Source: Lachnospiraceae bacterium (GTDB taxonomy: Bacteria > Bacillota > Clostridia > Lachnospirales > Lachnospiraceae). Taken from it: 39,694 nt of DNA. The stretch is taken from NCBI GenBank assembly GCA_022790905.1, contig JAAVYC010000033.1:1-39694 (forward strand), in the 5' to 3' direction. The position numbers and the translations under genes are program-made. The notes beneath the pieces were generated by a model, which saw only the letters and a program-made list of their open reading frames with translations, had not been told where the DNA came from and ran no database searches. The number at the start of each line of letters is the position of its first letter. Position 1 is the first letter of the stretch. This document shows, in pieces, positions 16,420 through 25,201 of this stretch.

Positions 16420-17508
16420 TTATGGCATATAAATATAATTATATTTTTGAATCCCACTGGTCTGTCCATTTTCATTGACCAGAATAATAGAGAGCACATT
16501 ATTTCCCTGTATCATTTCAAAAGGGCCTGTATAACGGCTCGCATTTGCATTCGGTGTGCTGTTCCAGGCATAATATGCCCGACAGTTCTCCGGTACATCT
16601 ATCGTAATCTGAGTCGCCTGTATATAAGTGCCACTCTCAGGCGTCGCCGTAGGAAGATCTGGTATATTCAACTGTATCGTATAGTTTTGCGTTACTTTTG
16701 AACTGAAAATACCGCGCTTATCAACACAGATGGCATTCACTTCTATTTCCCCTTCTTCTTCTAAAGAAAATGGTTCCTCATAGAGAATCCCTCCAGCCTT
16801 CGGATTACTTCCGTCTAACGTATAATAAATAGTAAGACCATTTTCTGCACTCAGAGTGATATCTGGATACTCATCATAAGTTCCGCCCTTTGGCTCAATT
16901 TTTGGAGTCTCTACCATATAATCCGCAAATAATTTTTTAATCTCTTTCTTTTTAACTTTAGAATAGAGTTTTGTAATCGAAGGATAATCTCTGTCCGCCT
17001 CATAAACCTCGATTAAGAGTCTACAGATCTCTATGTTACTATTCGATATAGAAAAAGCATACTCTAAATATTCTTTTGCCGTCCCTATCTCTCCCTTTTC
17101 GAGATAACATTTTCCCAATATGATATGAGCCTTTATCCCCCCGGCATTTCTTTTTAATGCCTTTTTCGCATACATAGCCGCTTTGTCATATTCCTTTTTT
17201 CCATAGGATCTCTCCGCCTTTTTTACTTGTCCATCGTAAGACTGATCCTGTACGAAAAAAAGACCGATAAGAAAAATAATCGTTGCCGTTAGCGCAGCAA
17301 TCACAAGCCCCAGATAGATTCTTTTCTTTTTTTTCTCCGAAGACTCCTCTTTTTTCCGTATCGATTTCTTTTTTCCTCCCTCTTGAAGCAAAAATTTCAA
17401 ATAGTCTTCTTCTAAGTTATAATCTGGAACCATCTGCGCCGCTTCCCCGCAGACAGAACAGTAGACACATCCTGCTTTGAGTTTTGCACCACACTTTTTA
17501 CATCTCAT
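16420..17508 (-). CDS. Zinc-ribbon, membrane-anchored TPR protein with two chitobiase/hexosaminidase C-terminal-like domains
   Basis: A 362-residue protein of unknown role. Residues 3-20 form a zinc ribbon (Cys3, Cys6, Cys17, Cys20). A Lys/Glu-rich stretch leads to one membrane helix (about 64-86). Outside the membrane a TPR-like helical region (about 93-190, with YDKAAMYAKKALKRNAGG and AHIILGKCYLEKGEIGTAKEYLEYAF) is followed by two beta domains. The first (about 204-280) has TLSAENGLTIYYTLDGSNP, typical of the chitobiase/beta-hexosaminidase C-terminal-like (CHB_HEX_C_1) fold. The second (about 285-360) is a diverged copy with ITIDVPENCRAYYAWNSTPN. Six bases separate it from folD upstream, and rlmH follows closely. 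The architecture is common in Lachnospiraceae but no function is known to me. Confidence 0.8.
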   Translation of the reverse strand: MRCKKCGAKLKAGCVYCSVCGEAAQMVPDYNLEEDYLKFLLQEGGKKKSIRKKEESSEKKKKRIYLGLVIAALTATIIFLIGLFFVQDQSYDGQVKKAERSYGKKEYDKAAMYAKKALKRNAGGIKAHIILGKCYLEKGEIGTAKEYLEYAFSISNSNIEICRLLIEVYEADRDYPSITKLYSKVKKKEIKKLFADYMVETPKIEPKGGTYDEYPDITLSAENGLTIYYTLDGSNPKAGGILYEEPFSLEEEGEIEVNAICVDKRGIFSSKVTQNYTIQLNIPDLPTATPESGTYIQATQITIDVPENCRAYYAWNSTPNANASRYTGPFEMIQGNNVLSIILVNENGQTSGIQKYNYIYMP

Positions 17509-17514
17509 GGCGTC

Positions 17515-18354
17515 TTACCTCTTCATCGATTCCACACAATTTTTCATCAGCATCGCAATTGTCATCGGTCCGACCCCTCCCGGTACCGGAGTGATTTTAG
17601 ATACATGCGGCTCCACTTTCTCAAAATCCACATCTCCACAGAGTTTGTTGTTTTCATCTCTGTGAATTCCCACATCAATGACAACCGCTCCCTCTTTCAC
17701 ATAGGAATCATCGACAAACCCAGGTTTTCCAACCGCTGCGATCAAGATATCCGCCATTTTACAGATTTCCTTTAAATTCACGGTTTTAGAATGTGTGATC
17801 GTTACAGTTGCATTTTCCCGTAACATCAAAAGCGCCATTGGTTTCCCAACGATATTGCTTCTTCCTATTACGACACAATGTTTTCCCTCAATCTCGACGC
17901 CGGAACGCTTTAAAAGCTGTATAATTCCAGCAGGTGTACAGGATAAAAATCCCGTCTCCCCAATCGTCATTGCCCCTACACTCTGCGGATGGAAACCATC
18001 TACATCCTTTTTTGGAGAAATTTCTCGGATCAAATTATCCTCATTGATATGCCGCGGAACAGGCAATTGCACTAAAATCCCGCAGATATCACTTCTCTCA
18101 TTGAGTTCCCTGATGATCCTTAAAAGTTCTGATTCCGGCGTCTCCTCCGGCAATTCATAAGAAATAGATCCGATTCCGATATATTCACAGGCTTTCTTTT
18201 TGTTATTGACATATACCGTAGAAGCTGCGTCATTTCCAACCTGAATCACAGCGAGGCTTCCCTCGATTCCTTTTTCTTTTAGTTCTGCTACTTCTTTTTT
18301 CAATTCCTCTTTGATCTCTTTGGAAATCGCTTTTCCATCAATTAATTTTGCCAT
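17515..18354 (-). CDS. folD: Bifunctional methylenetetrahydrofolate dehydrogenase / methenyltetrahydrofolate cyclohydrolase
   Basis: A 279-residue cytoplasmic enzyme interconverting 5,10-methylene-THF, 5,10-methenyl-THF and 10-formyl-THF with NADP. The catalytic YxxxK motif is at Tyr48-Lys52. ILVQLPVPRHI and DVDGFHP follow, and the dinucleotide-binding segment VVIGRSNIVGKPMALLML with the CTPAGIIQLL block completes the family pattern. GGAGGG lies just upstream of the ATG. It directly follows fhs (nine bases), so the two adjacent steps of one-carbon folate metabolism are in one operon. Confidence 0.97.
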   Translation of the reverse strand: MAKLIDGKAISKEIKEELKKEVAELKEKGIEGSLAVIQVGNDAASTVYVNNKKKACEYIGIGSISYELPEETPESELLRIIRELNERSDICGILVQLPVPRHINEDNLIREISPKKDVDGFHPQSVGAMTIGETGFLSCTPAGIIQLLKRSGVEIEGKHCVVIGRSNIVGKPMALLMLRENATVTITHSKTVNLKEICKMADILIAAVGKPGFVDDSYVKEGAVVIDVGIHRDENNKLCGDVDFEKVEPHVSKITPVPGGVGPMTIAMLMKNCVESMKR

Positions 18355-18363
18355 GACACCCTC

Positions 18364-20034
18364 CTAAAATAAACCTGTAATCATACCATTTTTGTCTACA
18401 TCAATGCCAAATGCTGCTGGCTGCTTTGGCAGTCCCGGCATAGTCATAATTGCTCCGTTGATTGCTACGACAAACTCTGCCCCGGCAGACACATAGACTT
18501 CGCGCACATTTACAGTAAATCCTCTTGGACGACCCAATTTTTTTGGATCATCAGACAGAGAATACTGTGTCTTTGCCATACAGACTGGAAAGTGTCCCAT
18601 CCCCATATCGGTAATTCGCCCAAGCTCTCTCTCAGCAGCCGGCGAATAAGTAACGTCCTCGGCACCATAGATTTCCTTTGCGATCGTCTCTATTTTTTCC
18701 TTTAATGTCAAACCATCTTTGTATAGAGGCTGGAAATGGCTTTCCTTTTTTTCAAGTGTTTCCAAAACTTTTTCTGCCAAAGCCGTTCCGCCTTCTCCAC
18801 CCTTTTCCCAAACTTCTGAGAGGGCAAATTCACAATTCCTCTCCCTGCAAAAGTTTTCGATAAAGGCGATCTCTTCTCTCGTATCTGTGAGGAAAGAATT
18901 CAAAGTCACAACGACAGGAATCCGGTATTTTTGCAAATTTTCAATATGCTTTTCTAAATTGACAATACCGCGCCTCAAAGCCTCCATATTTTCTTCTGAT
19001 AAATGTTCTTTTGGAATGTCTCCATTATACTTTAGAGCTCTCACAGTGGCTACCAGTACAATGGCATCCGGCTTTAAATCGGCTTTTCGGCATTTGATAT
19101 CTAAAAACTTTTCTGCGCCCAGATCTGCACCGAATCCGGCCTCTGTTACTACGATATCAGCCAGTTTTAACGCCGCTTTCGTCGCCCGGACACTATTACA
19201 GCCGTGTGCAATATTTGCAAAAGGTCCGCCGTGCACGATAGCAGGTGTGTGTTCTAATGTCTGAATTAAATTTGGTTTTAGGGCATCTTTTAAGAGAGCC
19301 GCCATCGCTCCGGTCGCTTTTAGATCATTCGCCGTCACAGGTTTTCCGTCAAAATTATAGGCAACAATAATATTTCCAAGACGACGCTTTAAATCTTCCA
19401 TGTCATCGGCAAGACAGAGAACCGCCATAATCTCAGAGGCAACGGTAATCACAAAATGATCTTCGCGCACCATCCCATCCATTTTATTTCCGAGTCCAAC
19501 TACAATATTGCGCAATACTCGGTCATTCATATCCAGACAGCGTTTCCAGATAATCTGCCTTGGGTCGATGCCAAGCCCATTTCCCTGCTGAATATGGTTG
19601 TCCAAAAGAGCCGCTAACAGATTATTTGCAGAAGTGATCGCATGAAAATCTCCAGTAAAATGAAGATTCAGATCTTCCATCGGTACAACCTGGGCATAAC
19701 CCCCTCCTGCTGCACCGCCTTTGATACCAAAACAAGGGCCTAGAGAGGGCTCACGAAGGGCAATTACCGCTTTTTTTCCAAGTTTTCCAAACGCCTGACC
19801 GAGACCGACACTCGTTGTCGTCTTTCCCTCGCCCGCCGGAGTTGGATTGATAGCGGTCACCAATACCAGCTTTCCATCTGGATTTGCCTGGATTCGTTCT
19901 AATAATTCGTCGGAAAACTTTGCTTTATATTTTCCATATAACTCCAATTCTCCTGCATCAATTTCTAACCTCTTTGCCACTTCTGTGATCGGTGCCATCG
20001 CGGCTTCCTGTGCGATCTGAATATCACTTTTCAT
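18364..20034 (-). CDS. fhs: Formate--tetrahydrofolate ligase
   Basis: A 556-residue enzyme joining formate to THF with ATP, giving 10-formyl-THF. It is the entry to the methyl branch of the Wood-Ljungdahl pathway and to purine and formyl-Met synthesis in clostridia. The P-loop-like PTPAGEGKTTT is at residues 64-74, followed by the Fhs-specific EPSLGPCFGIKGGAAGGGYAQV region and the end AFGIDVDKNGMITGLF. I start at 20034 (MKSDIQIAQ) because GGAGG lies eight bases upstream. An ATG five codons earlier lies on top of that site. The length then equals the usual one. The 85-base gap to ftsK holds no clear promoter or riboswitch. Confidence 0.97.
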   Translation of the reverse strand: MKSDIQIAQEAAMAPITEVAKRLEIDAGELELYGKYKAKFSDELLERIQANPDGKLVLVTAINPTPAGEGKTTTSVGLGQAFGKLGKKAVIALREPSLGPCFGIKGGAAGGGYAQVVPMEDLNLHFTGDFHAITSANNLLAALLDNHIQQGNGLGIDPRQIIWKRCLDMNDRVLRNIVVGLGNKMDGMVREDHFVITVASEIMAVLCLADDMEDLKRRLGNIIVAYNFDGKPVTANDLKATGAMAALLKDALKPNLIQTLEHTPAIVHGGPFANIAHGCNSVRATKAALKLADIVVTEAGFGADLGAEKFLDIKCRKADLKPDAIVLVATVRALKYNGDIPKEHLSEENMEALRRGIVNLEKHIENLQKYRIPVVVTLNSFLTDTREEIAFIENFCRERNCEFALSEVWEKGGEGGTALAEKVLETLEKKESHFQPLYKDGLTLKEKIETIAKEIYGAEDVTYSPAAERELGRITDMGMGHFPVCMAKTQYSLSDDPKKLGRPRGFTVNVREVYVSAGAEFVVAINGAIMTMPGLPKQPAAFGIDVDKNGMITGLF

Positions 20035-20119
20035 ACATCTGTCCTCCATCTTTCATCCCTGTACTCTGGCTTAGAACCTCATTTTGAGATCCTCTGCTAT
20101 TTGATTATGCCGTCAATTT

Positions 20120-22714
20120 TTACAAATATTCTTCCCGATACTGTTCAAATTCCTCCGGTCCCATCAACACTTTTCTAGGCTTTGTCCCCTCTTCCGGTCC
20201 GACAATTCCCGCCTCCTCTAACTGATCCATAATACGGGCGGCACGGTTAAATCCAATCTTAAAATAGCGCTGTAACATACCAATCGAACCTTTTTCTTTT
20301 TCAATCAATAATTTTGCCGCATCTGCAAAATAGGCATCTCTCTCATCTGCCTCCCCCGCATTTCCTCCATTTTTGGCTGAGGGAGCCGAAGCGTGAATTT
20401 TTTCCTCCAGTTCCGCATCATATGATGTCTCTCCATTTTGGCTTGTCAAAAAGGTTACCACTTCTTGTACCTCCTTGTCTGAGACAAAAGCCCCCTGTAC
20501 ACGGAGTGGTTTGCTGTATCCTTGAGGATAAAAGAGCATATCCCCTTTTCCCAAAAGCTTTTCCGCTCCATTCATATCCAAAATGGTTCTAGAATCCACA
20601 CCAGATGTCACTGCAAAGGCTACACGCGAAGGCATATTCGCCTTGATCAGTCCGGTAATAACATTAACGGACGGTCTTTGCGTTGCGATAATCAGATGAA
20701 TACCTGCCGCTCTTGCAAGCTGCGCCAAACGACAAATCGCATCCTCGACCTCTCCAGGCGCTACCATCATCAAATCCGCCAGCTCATCTACAATAATCAC
20801 AATTTGAGGCAATTTTTTCGGTTTGCTCTCATCGTCGATATCTTTGATACTCTCAACTTTTTGATTATATCCCTCTAAATCCCTCACGCCGTAATCGGCA
20901 AATTTTTCATAGCGATCCGTCATCTCTGAGACTGCCCAGTGCAGTGCGCCGGAAGCTTTCTTTGGATCCGTTACGACAGGGATAAACAAATGTGGAATTC
21001 CATTATAGACACTCAACTCCACTACTTTTGGATCAATCATAATCAATTTTACATCTTCTGGATTTGCCTTATATAAAATACTCATGATGATTGTATTGAT
21101 GCAGACTGATTTTCCCGAACCGGTTGCACCTGCAATTAAAACGTGCGGCATTTTTTTGATGTCTGCCACAACGATATTTCCTCCAATATCCTTCCCTGCC
21201 GCAAAGGCAATTTTAGATGGATGTTTTTGGAACGCCTCCGATTCGATCAATTCCCGAAATGCAACTGTCACAGTCTCTTTATTGGGAACTTCGATACCAA
21301 TCGCGGCTTTTCCCGGTATCGGTGCCTCAATTCGGATGTCCTCCGCAGCAAGATTCAATTTGATATCGTCTGCAAGATTGACAATTTTACTGACCTTTAC
21401 TCCCATCTCCGGCTGCAATTCATAGCGGGTGACACTCGGACCACAGCTTACATTCGTAATGCTCACATTGACGCCAAAATTTTTCAATGTCTGCTGCAAT
21501 TTATTCGCCGTCTCCTGCAAATGTTCCCTGGTATCTCCCATGCTTTTTGAAGAGCCTTTACTCAGCAAATCAACTGGGGGAAACATATAATTTCTACCGT
21601 GATCCGCATTCTTTTGCTGTACCTTTTCTTCGATCTCGCTGACATCCTTTTGTATCTCTTTTTCAGACTGACGTGATCTCTCACTCTTGCGCGGTACCGG
21701 CTCTTCTTTCTCTCCCATGGCGGATTCCGGTACTGGTTCCACAATAGGTGTCGATTCCGGTTTCACCGGTTCTTCTAGAGCAACCTCTGGTACAACTTCA
21801 ATTTCTGATATCTCCATCTCCTCTGACAAGGGTTCTACCTGAGCAGCCACTTCTCTATCTGATGTCAGTACAATATGCTCCTGCTCTCCTACCGGAGGAG
21901 TCTGTAAAATATCGTCAATATTAATCTCACTCATCGCATCGGACGATTCTGCTTCCTGTAATACGTTCTTCTTTTTCATTGTGGAGGGTTTTACCTCCTC
22001 CTTTTTCTCCAGTACCGGTTTTATGGCAGTATCCAATGCGACACCGACCGCTTTCTTATCACTTCTTTTTAAGCGCTGAATTTCTTCCCTTTCTTCTCTC
22101 TGTTCTCTTCTCTGCGCTCTGCGCTTCTCCGTCTCCTCCTTTGCAGCATTTGCCACATGATAGACCTTCTGACCGCCTTTTTTCATCCCGCGAAAAGCCG
22201 ACCGCTCCGTAATCAGAATCAAGGTAATAATCAATCCGACAATGTCAATCACATAGGTTCCGATCAATCCAAAAGCCGGATAGATCATCGCTGCAAACAG
22301 CCCGCCAAAAAAACCGCCGCCGTTTCGTTCTTTCCTGCCATATGTAAATGCGGTTATCGCGGAATCCTTCGCACTGCCATCCGCAGTCAATTCCACAAAA
22401 AGACACAGCAGTATTAAAAATAATACGGCTGCAGCTACTTTGATCCATGCAATCTTATTTCCCTTATTTGATATGAAAAAAGCCGTTAATACCACCATAC
22501 AGATTGGAAAAATATACGCAACCAAACCAAAAATCCCAAAAAATAGGGAACTCAGGGCATTCCCTACGAAACCGCCAATCCCAAAATTGCTAAGTAGTAA
22601 AATAATGGAAAATGCCAGCACTGCCCAGAGAATGATCTCTTCTCTCTGGGAAGCGGCTGTCTCCTCTGCTTTTTTCTTGTTTTTCTTCTTCTTATTATTC
22701 AAAGCTGATGCCAT
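20120..22714 (-). CDS. ftsK: DNA translocase FtsK/SpoIIIE
   Basis: An 864-residue membrane-anchored DNA pump for chromosome segregation at division or into the forespore. Four membrane segments lie in about residues 25-170. A long charged linker (about 190-375, rich in Glu, Lys, Arg, Pro) leads to the motor. Walker A is GATGSGKS at 529-536 and Walker B is IVIIVDELADLMM. DSRTILDMNGAEKLLGKGDML and the C-terminal winged-helix gamma domain (FADAAKLLIEKEKGSIGMLQRYFKIGF) for DNA-polarity reading are present. GGAGGG precedes the ATG. It follows uppP by 15 bases. FtsK and SpoIIIE cannot be separated by sequence alone. The proximity to tepA recalls the Bacillus spoIIIE locus. Confidence 0.96.
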   Translation of the reverse strand: MASALNNKKKKNKKKAEETAASQREEIILWAVLAFSIILLLSNFGIGGFVGNALSSLFFGIFGLVAYIFPICMVVLTAFFISNKGNKIAWIKVAAAVLFLILLCLFVELTADGSAKDSAITAFTYGRKERNGGGFFGGLFAAMIYPAFGLIGTYVIDIVGLIITLILITERSAFRGMKKGGQKVYHVANAAKEETEKRRAQRREQREEREEIQRLKRSDKKAVGVALDTAIKPVLEKKEEVKPSTMKKKNVLQEAESSDAMSEINIDDILQTPPVGEQEHIVLTSDREVAAQVEPLSEEMEISEIEVVPEVALEEPVKPESTPIVEPVPESAMGEKEEPVPRKSERSRQSEKEIQKDVSEIEEKVQQKNADHGRNYMFPPVDLLSKGSSKSMGDTREHLQETANKLQQTLKNFGVNVSITNVSCGPSVTRYELQPEMGVKVSKIVNLADDIKLNLAAEDIRIEAPIPGKAAIGIEVPNKETVTVAFRELIESEAFQKHPSKIAFAAGKDIGGNIVVADIKKMPHVLIAGATGSGKSVCINTIIMSILYKANPEDVKLIMIDPKVVELSVYNGIPHLFIPVVTDPKKASGALHWAVSEMTDRYEKFADYGVRDLEGYNQKVESIKDIDDESKPKKLPQIVIIVDELADLMMVAPGEVEDAICRLAQLARAAGIHLIIATQRPSVNVITGLIKANMPSRVAFAVTSGVDSRTILDMNGAEKLLGKGDMLFYPQGYSKPLRVQGAFVSDKEVQEVVTFLTSQNGETSYDAELEEKIHASAPSAKNGGNAGEADERDAYFADAAKLLIEKEKGSIGMLQRYFKIGFNRAARIMDQLEEAGIVGPEEGTKPRKVLMGPEEFEQYREEYL

Positions 22715-22729
22715 AATTCCCTCCAGCCC

Positions 22730-23608
22730 TTATGCCATATAAAAATATCCACCGATAGACATTAATCCCACAATGAGACAGTAAATCGAAAAAATCGTGA
22801 ATTTTTTCTTTCTCACAATCACGAGCATAGTCTTAATACAGATATAACCGACAAAAGCGGCTACTGCCATTCCAATCAGATAATACAAAATTTCCGTTCC
22901 CGTCACAGACGATATCTTAAAATCTTTCAATTCCAAAATGGTTGCTCCCAAAACAGCCGGAATCGACATAATAAAAGAGTATTTTACCGCAAAACGGCGA
23001 TCAAAGCCACTGATCAGACATGCTGCTATCGTAGTTCCAGATCTCGATAATCCCGGAAGCGTTGCGATTCCCTGACAGATACCGATGATAAACCCGTTCG
23101 TGTAAGACACATTTTTCGGCCCCTTATTTCCCATATGAATTCTATCTGAAATAAACAGTAAAATACTAGTCCCAATCAGACAAATTCCAGGAATAATCAA
23201 AATCTCAGAAGCCATCGTCACAAGGTCCGATGCCACCAGTCCGATGATACCGGTCGGTATCGTAGATACAAGAACTAAAAGTACGAATTTTCGATATCCG
23301 TTTGTCACAATTTTTATGTATTCATTTTGTTCATGCATACATTTATTGCGGAAAAATCGAACTACATTGATAAAACTATCTCTTACAATGCTGCATCCCT
23401 CTACGATCATACTGAAAATATCTTTGTAATAGACTGCAAAAATGGCAATCAATGTCCCAAGATGCAAAATGACATCGAACAACAGTCCCGTATCAGTTTT
23501 CATATGAAACAGAATCTTAAAAATGGCAAGGTGTCCGCTGCTGCTTACGGGTAAAAATTCCGTGACTCCTTGAATGATTCCCATAATAATTGCTTGTAAT
23601 AATGACAT
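22730..23608 (-). CDS. uppP: Undecaprenyl-diphosphatase UppP (BacA)
   Basis: A 292-residue integral membrane phosphatase that recycles undecaprenyl pyrophosphate to the monophosphate lipid carrier for peptidoglycan synthesis; raised dosage gives bacitracin resistance in other bacteria. The first motif GVTEFLPVSSSGH is at residues 14-26 and the second, LPGLSRSGTT, near 183-195. Together they form the inverted-topology active site. Seven to eight membrane segments are visible. GGGAGG lies five bases before the ATG and a good promoter lies 76-104 bases upstream. ftsK follows after 15 bases. Confidence 0.96.
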   Translation of the reverse strand: MSLLQAIIMGIIQGVTEFLPVSSSGHLAIFKILFHMKTDTGLLFDVILHLGTLIAIFAVYYKDIFSMIVEGCSIVRDSFINVVRFFRNKCMHEQNEYIKIVTNGYRKFVLLVLVSTIPTGIIGLVASDLVTMASEILIIPGICLIGTSILLFISDRIHMGNKGPKNVSYTNGFIIGICQGIATLPGLSRSGTTIAACLISGFDRRFAVKYSFIMSIPAVLGATILELKDFKISSVTGTEILYYLIGMAVAAFVGYICIKTMLVIVRKKKFTIFSIYCLIVGLMSIGGYFYMA

Positions 23609-23683
23609 AATATCCTCCCGATTCTCTTTACATGTTTATATGTCAAAAAAGAGAAAAATATCCTAGTTTTTCCCATACAAAAT

Positions 23684-23712
23684 ATACTATCATATTTAGA
23701 CATCATTGTCAT
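23684..23712 (-). promoter_or_regulatory. Sigma-A-type promoter for uppP-ftsK
   Basis: On the minus strand ATGACA (23712-23707) is separated by exactly 17 bases from TAGTAT (23689-23684), which is also preceded by an extended -10 TG. The leader to the uppP start is about 70 bases. It lies in the 133-bp gap after tepA, so uppP-ftsK can be transcribed independently of tepA. Confidence 0.6.
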
Positions 23713-23741
23713 TAAAAGATTCTGTTTCCAACATTTAAGAT

Positions 23742-24401
23742 TTATTTAATTCCTTCTTCAATCATCTGATGTAATCTCTGCAATGCTTCTCTCATTCCGC
23801 CCACTTCGTTGATAATTCCCTCTTCTACAGCTGCTTTTCCGACTAAAATTGTCCCCAGATCTTTTGACATCATAAATGTATTCATCATCAGCTTTTCCAT
23901 CTGATCTGGTCTTGCAAAACAGTGATCACAGATAAAGCCAATAATGCGATCTTGCATCTGTTTAAAATATTCATAAGTCTGCGGCGCGCCGATTACCGTA
24001 CCACTCAAGCGCACAGGATGAATCACCATGGTTCCCGTTGGCACAATAAAAGAATAATCCGCAGAAACGGCAAGCGGCACCCCAATCGAATGACTTCCCC
24101 CCAACACCAGCGAGACCGTCGGGATACTCAAAGAAGCTACCATCTCCGCAATCGCAAGGCCCGACTCCACATCTCCGCCGACTGTGTTGAGCAAAAGTAA
24201 TAATCCGTCTATCTCCTTAGAATCCTCAATCTCCGCAAGTTTTGGCAATACATGTTCATATTTTGTCGTCTTTGTATTCGCAGAAAGCGTTTCATGTCCC
24301 TCCACTTCTCCGATAATCGTTAAGAGATGTATTTTGTGTTCTTTATCATTTTTATCTAAAAGACGCTGTCCATCATCATTACTATTTCGATCTTCTCCCA
24401 T
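23742..24401 (-). CDS. tepA: ClpP-class serine protease, TepA-like
   Basis: A 219-residue cytoplasmic ClpP-fold protease. The nucleophile is Ser105 in GGSHSIG and the likely catalytic His is His128 in MVIHPV. The oxyanion segment LNTVGGDVESGLAIAEM lies before them. A charged N-terminus (MGEDRNSNDDGQRLLDKNDKE) is not part of the fold. In Bacillus this family (TepA/YmfB) lies beside spoIIIE and has been linked to protein export and to degradation of small acid-soluble spore proteins. Here uppP lies between it and ftsK. AAGGAGAG fixes the ATG. It may be read from its own weak promoter or by read-through past the bioY terminator. Confidence 0.88.
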   Translation of the reverse strand: MGEDRNSNDDGQRLLDKNDKEHKIHLLTIIGEVEGHETLSANTKTTKYEHVLPKLAEIEDSKEIDGLLLLLNTVGGDVESGLAIAEMVASLSIPTVSLVLGGSHSIGVPLAVSADYSFIVPTGTMVIHPVRLSGTVIGAPQTYEYFKQMQDRIIGFICDHCFARPDQMEKLMMNTFMMSKDLGTILVGKAAVEEGIINEVGGMREALQRLHQMIEEGIK

Positions 24402-24441
24402 ATGTCTCTCCTTTCTTTTTCAATAAGACCCCTTTTACACA

Positions 24442-24472
24442 AAAATAGAGAGCTTGTCTCACTCTCTATTTT
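24442..24472. terminator. Terminator hairpin after bioY
   Basis: A perfect 11-bp stem AAAATAGAGAG (24442-24452) pairs with 24462-24472 around a 9-base loop. The stem ends in four T residues and the minus strand continues TTGTGT, so it fits an intrinsic terminator for bioY. It is roughly symmetrical. Confidence 0.75.
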
Positions 24473-24534
24473 CGTATTTTATGTATTTTTCCTCATTTTA
24501 TTCTTTCTGGAACATCCACAGATGAAAATTTTCA

Positions 24535-25098
24535 TTATTCACTCGTTGAGGCGAGCAGGTTCTGACTTAGGAGAACTTTTCGCACCTGATATCCGACAAC
24601 GACAGCACAAACCAGTTTCACCAAGTCCAGTGGAATATATGGAAATACACACATCGTAAGCGCCTCCATAATTCCAGTCTGATACTGAATGACAAACCAT
24701 GCTGTTCCAAAGGCATAACAAGCTATGATGCCAAGGATTCCGCCCACAACATACATCAGAATCTTTCCCGGGAATTTTTCCACAAACAATCCTATAAAAA
24801 AGACAAGAAACACGTAACCTACTAAATAACCTCCTGTCGGTCCTACAAATTTTTGTATCCCGCCGGTAAAACCGGTAAACACCGGAAGCCCAGCCATGCC
24901 AAGCAACAGATATACGATTGTACTAATGACACCTTTCCATTTGCCCAAAATGATTCCTGCTAAAAACAGTGCAAAAAATGACAATGTAATCGGAATCGGC
25001 GATATCGGAATCGGAATAGAGAATGGAGAGATGATACTGATGACTGCCGTAACCATGGCTATGACCGACATGTCTTTTACTGTTATTTTCTTCCTCAT
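24535..25098 (-). CDS. bioY: Biotin transporter substrate-binding subunit BioY
   Basis: A 187-residue S-component of an energy-coupling-factor (ECF) transporter for biotin. Six membrane segments are visible. The family features are PLTISFFALFLAG-like sequence near the N-terminus (here PITLSFFALFLAGIILGKWKG), LPVFTGFTGGIQKFVGPTGGYLVGY in the middle and PYIPLDLVKLVCAVVVGYQVRK at the end. No EcfA/EcfT genes are adjacent, so it either shares a module encoded elsewhere or acts alone. The gene stands alone with its own promoter, BirA operator and terminator. AAGGAG lies ten bases before the ATG. Confidence 0.95.
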   Translation of the reverse strand: MRKKITVKDMSVIAMVTAVISIISPFSIPIPISPIPITLSFFALFLAGIILGKWKGVISTIVYLLLGMAGLPVFTGFTGGIQKFVGPTGGYLVGYVFLVFFIGLFVEKFPGKILMYVVGGILGIIACYAFGTAWFVIQYQTGIMEALTMCVFPYIPLDLVKLVCAVVVGYQVRKVLLSQNLLASTSE

Positions 25099-25113
25099 AC
25101 AAGTAGCTCCTTA

Positions 25114-25144
25114 TTGTTAACTAGTTTATTTGTTCTGTTAACAT
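25114..25144. promoter_or_regulatory. BirA operator (biotin-responsive repressor site)
   Basis: Two inverted half-sites TTGTTAAC (25114-25121) and GTTAACAT (25137-25144) are separated by 15 bases, the spacing and sequence of known BirA operators in Firmicutes. The site covers the predicted transcription start just downstream of the bioY -10 element and 15 bases before the start codon, so bound BirA with biotinyl-AMP would block transcription. Confidence 0.88.
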
Positions 25145-25146
25145 TA

Positions 25147-25175
25147 AGGATACCCTACTCATGTATATTTGTCAA
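25147..25175 (-). promoter_or_regulatory. bioY promoter
   Basis: On the minus strand a perfect -35 TTGACA (25175-25170) is spaced exactly 17 bases from TATCCT (25152-25147). The predicted start falls inside the BirA operator. Confidence 0.75.
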
Positions 25176-25201
25176 CCTGTTTTTTATTTTTGGTTGACTA
25201 T

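Noticed and set aside
20035..20119. Possible tetrahydrofolate riboswitch ahead of fhs
   Set aside because: The leader is too short and lacks the conserved GAGAGUAG-type core and paired helices; only a weak CTCA/TGAG hairpin is present.
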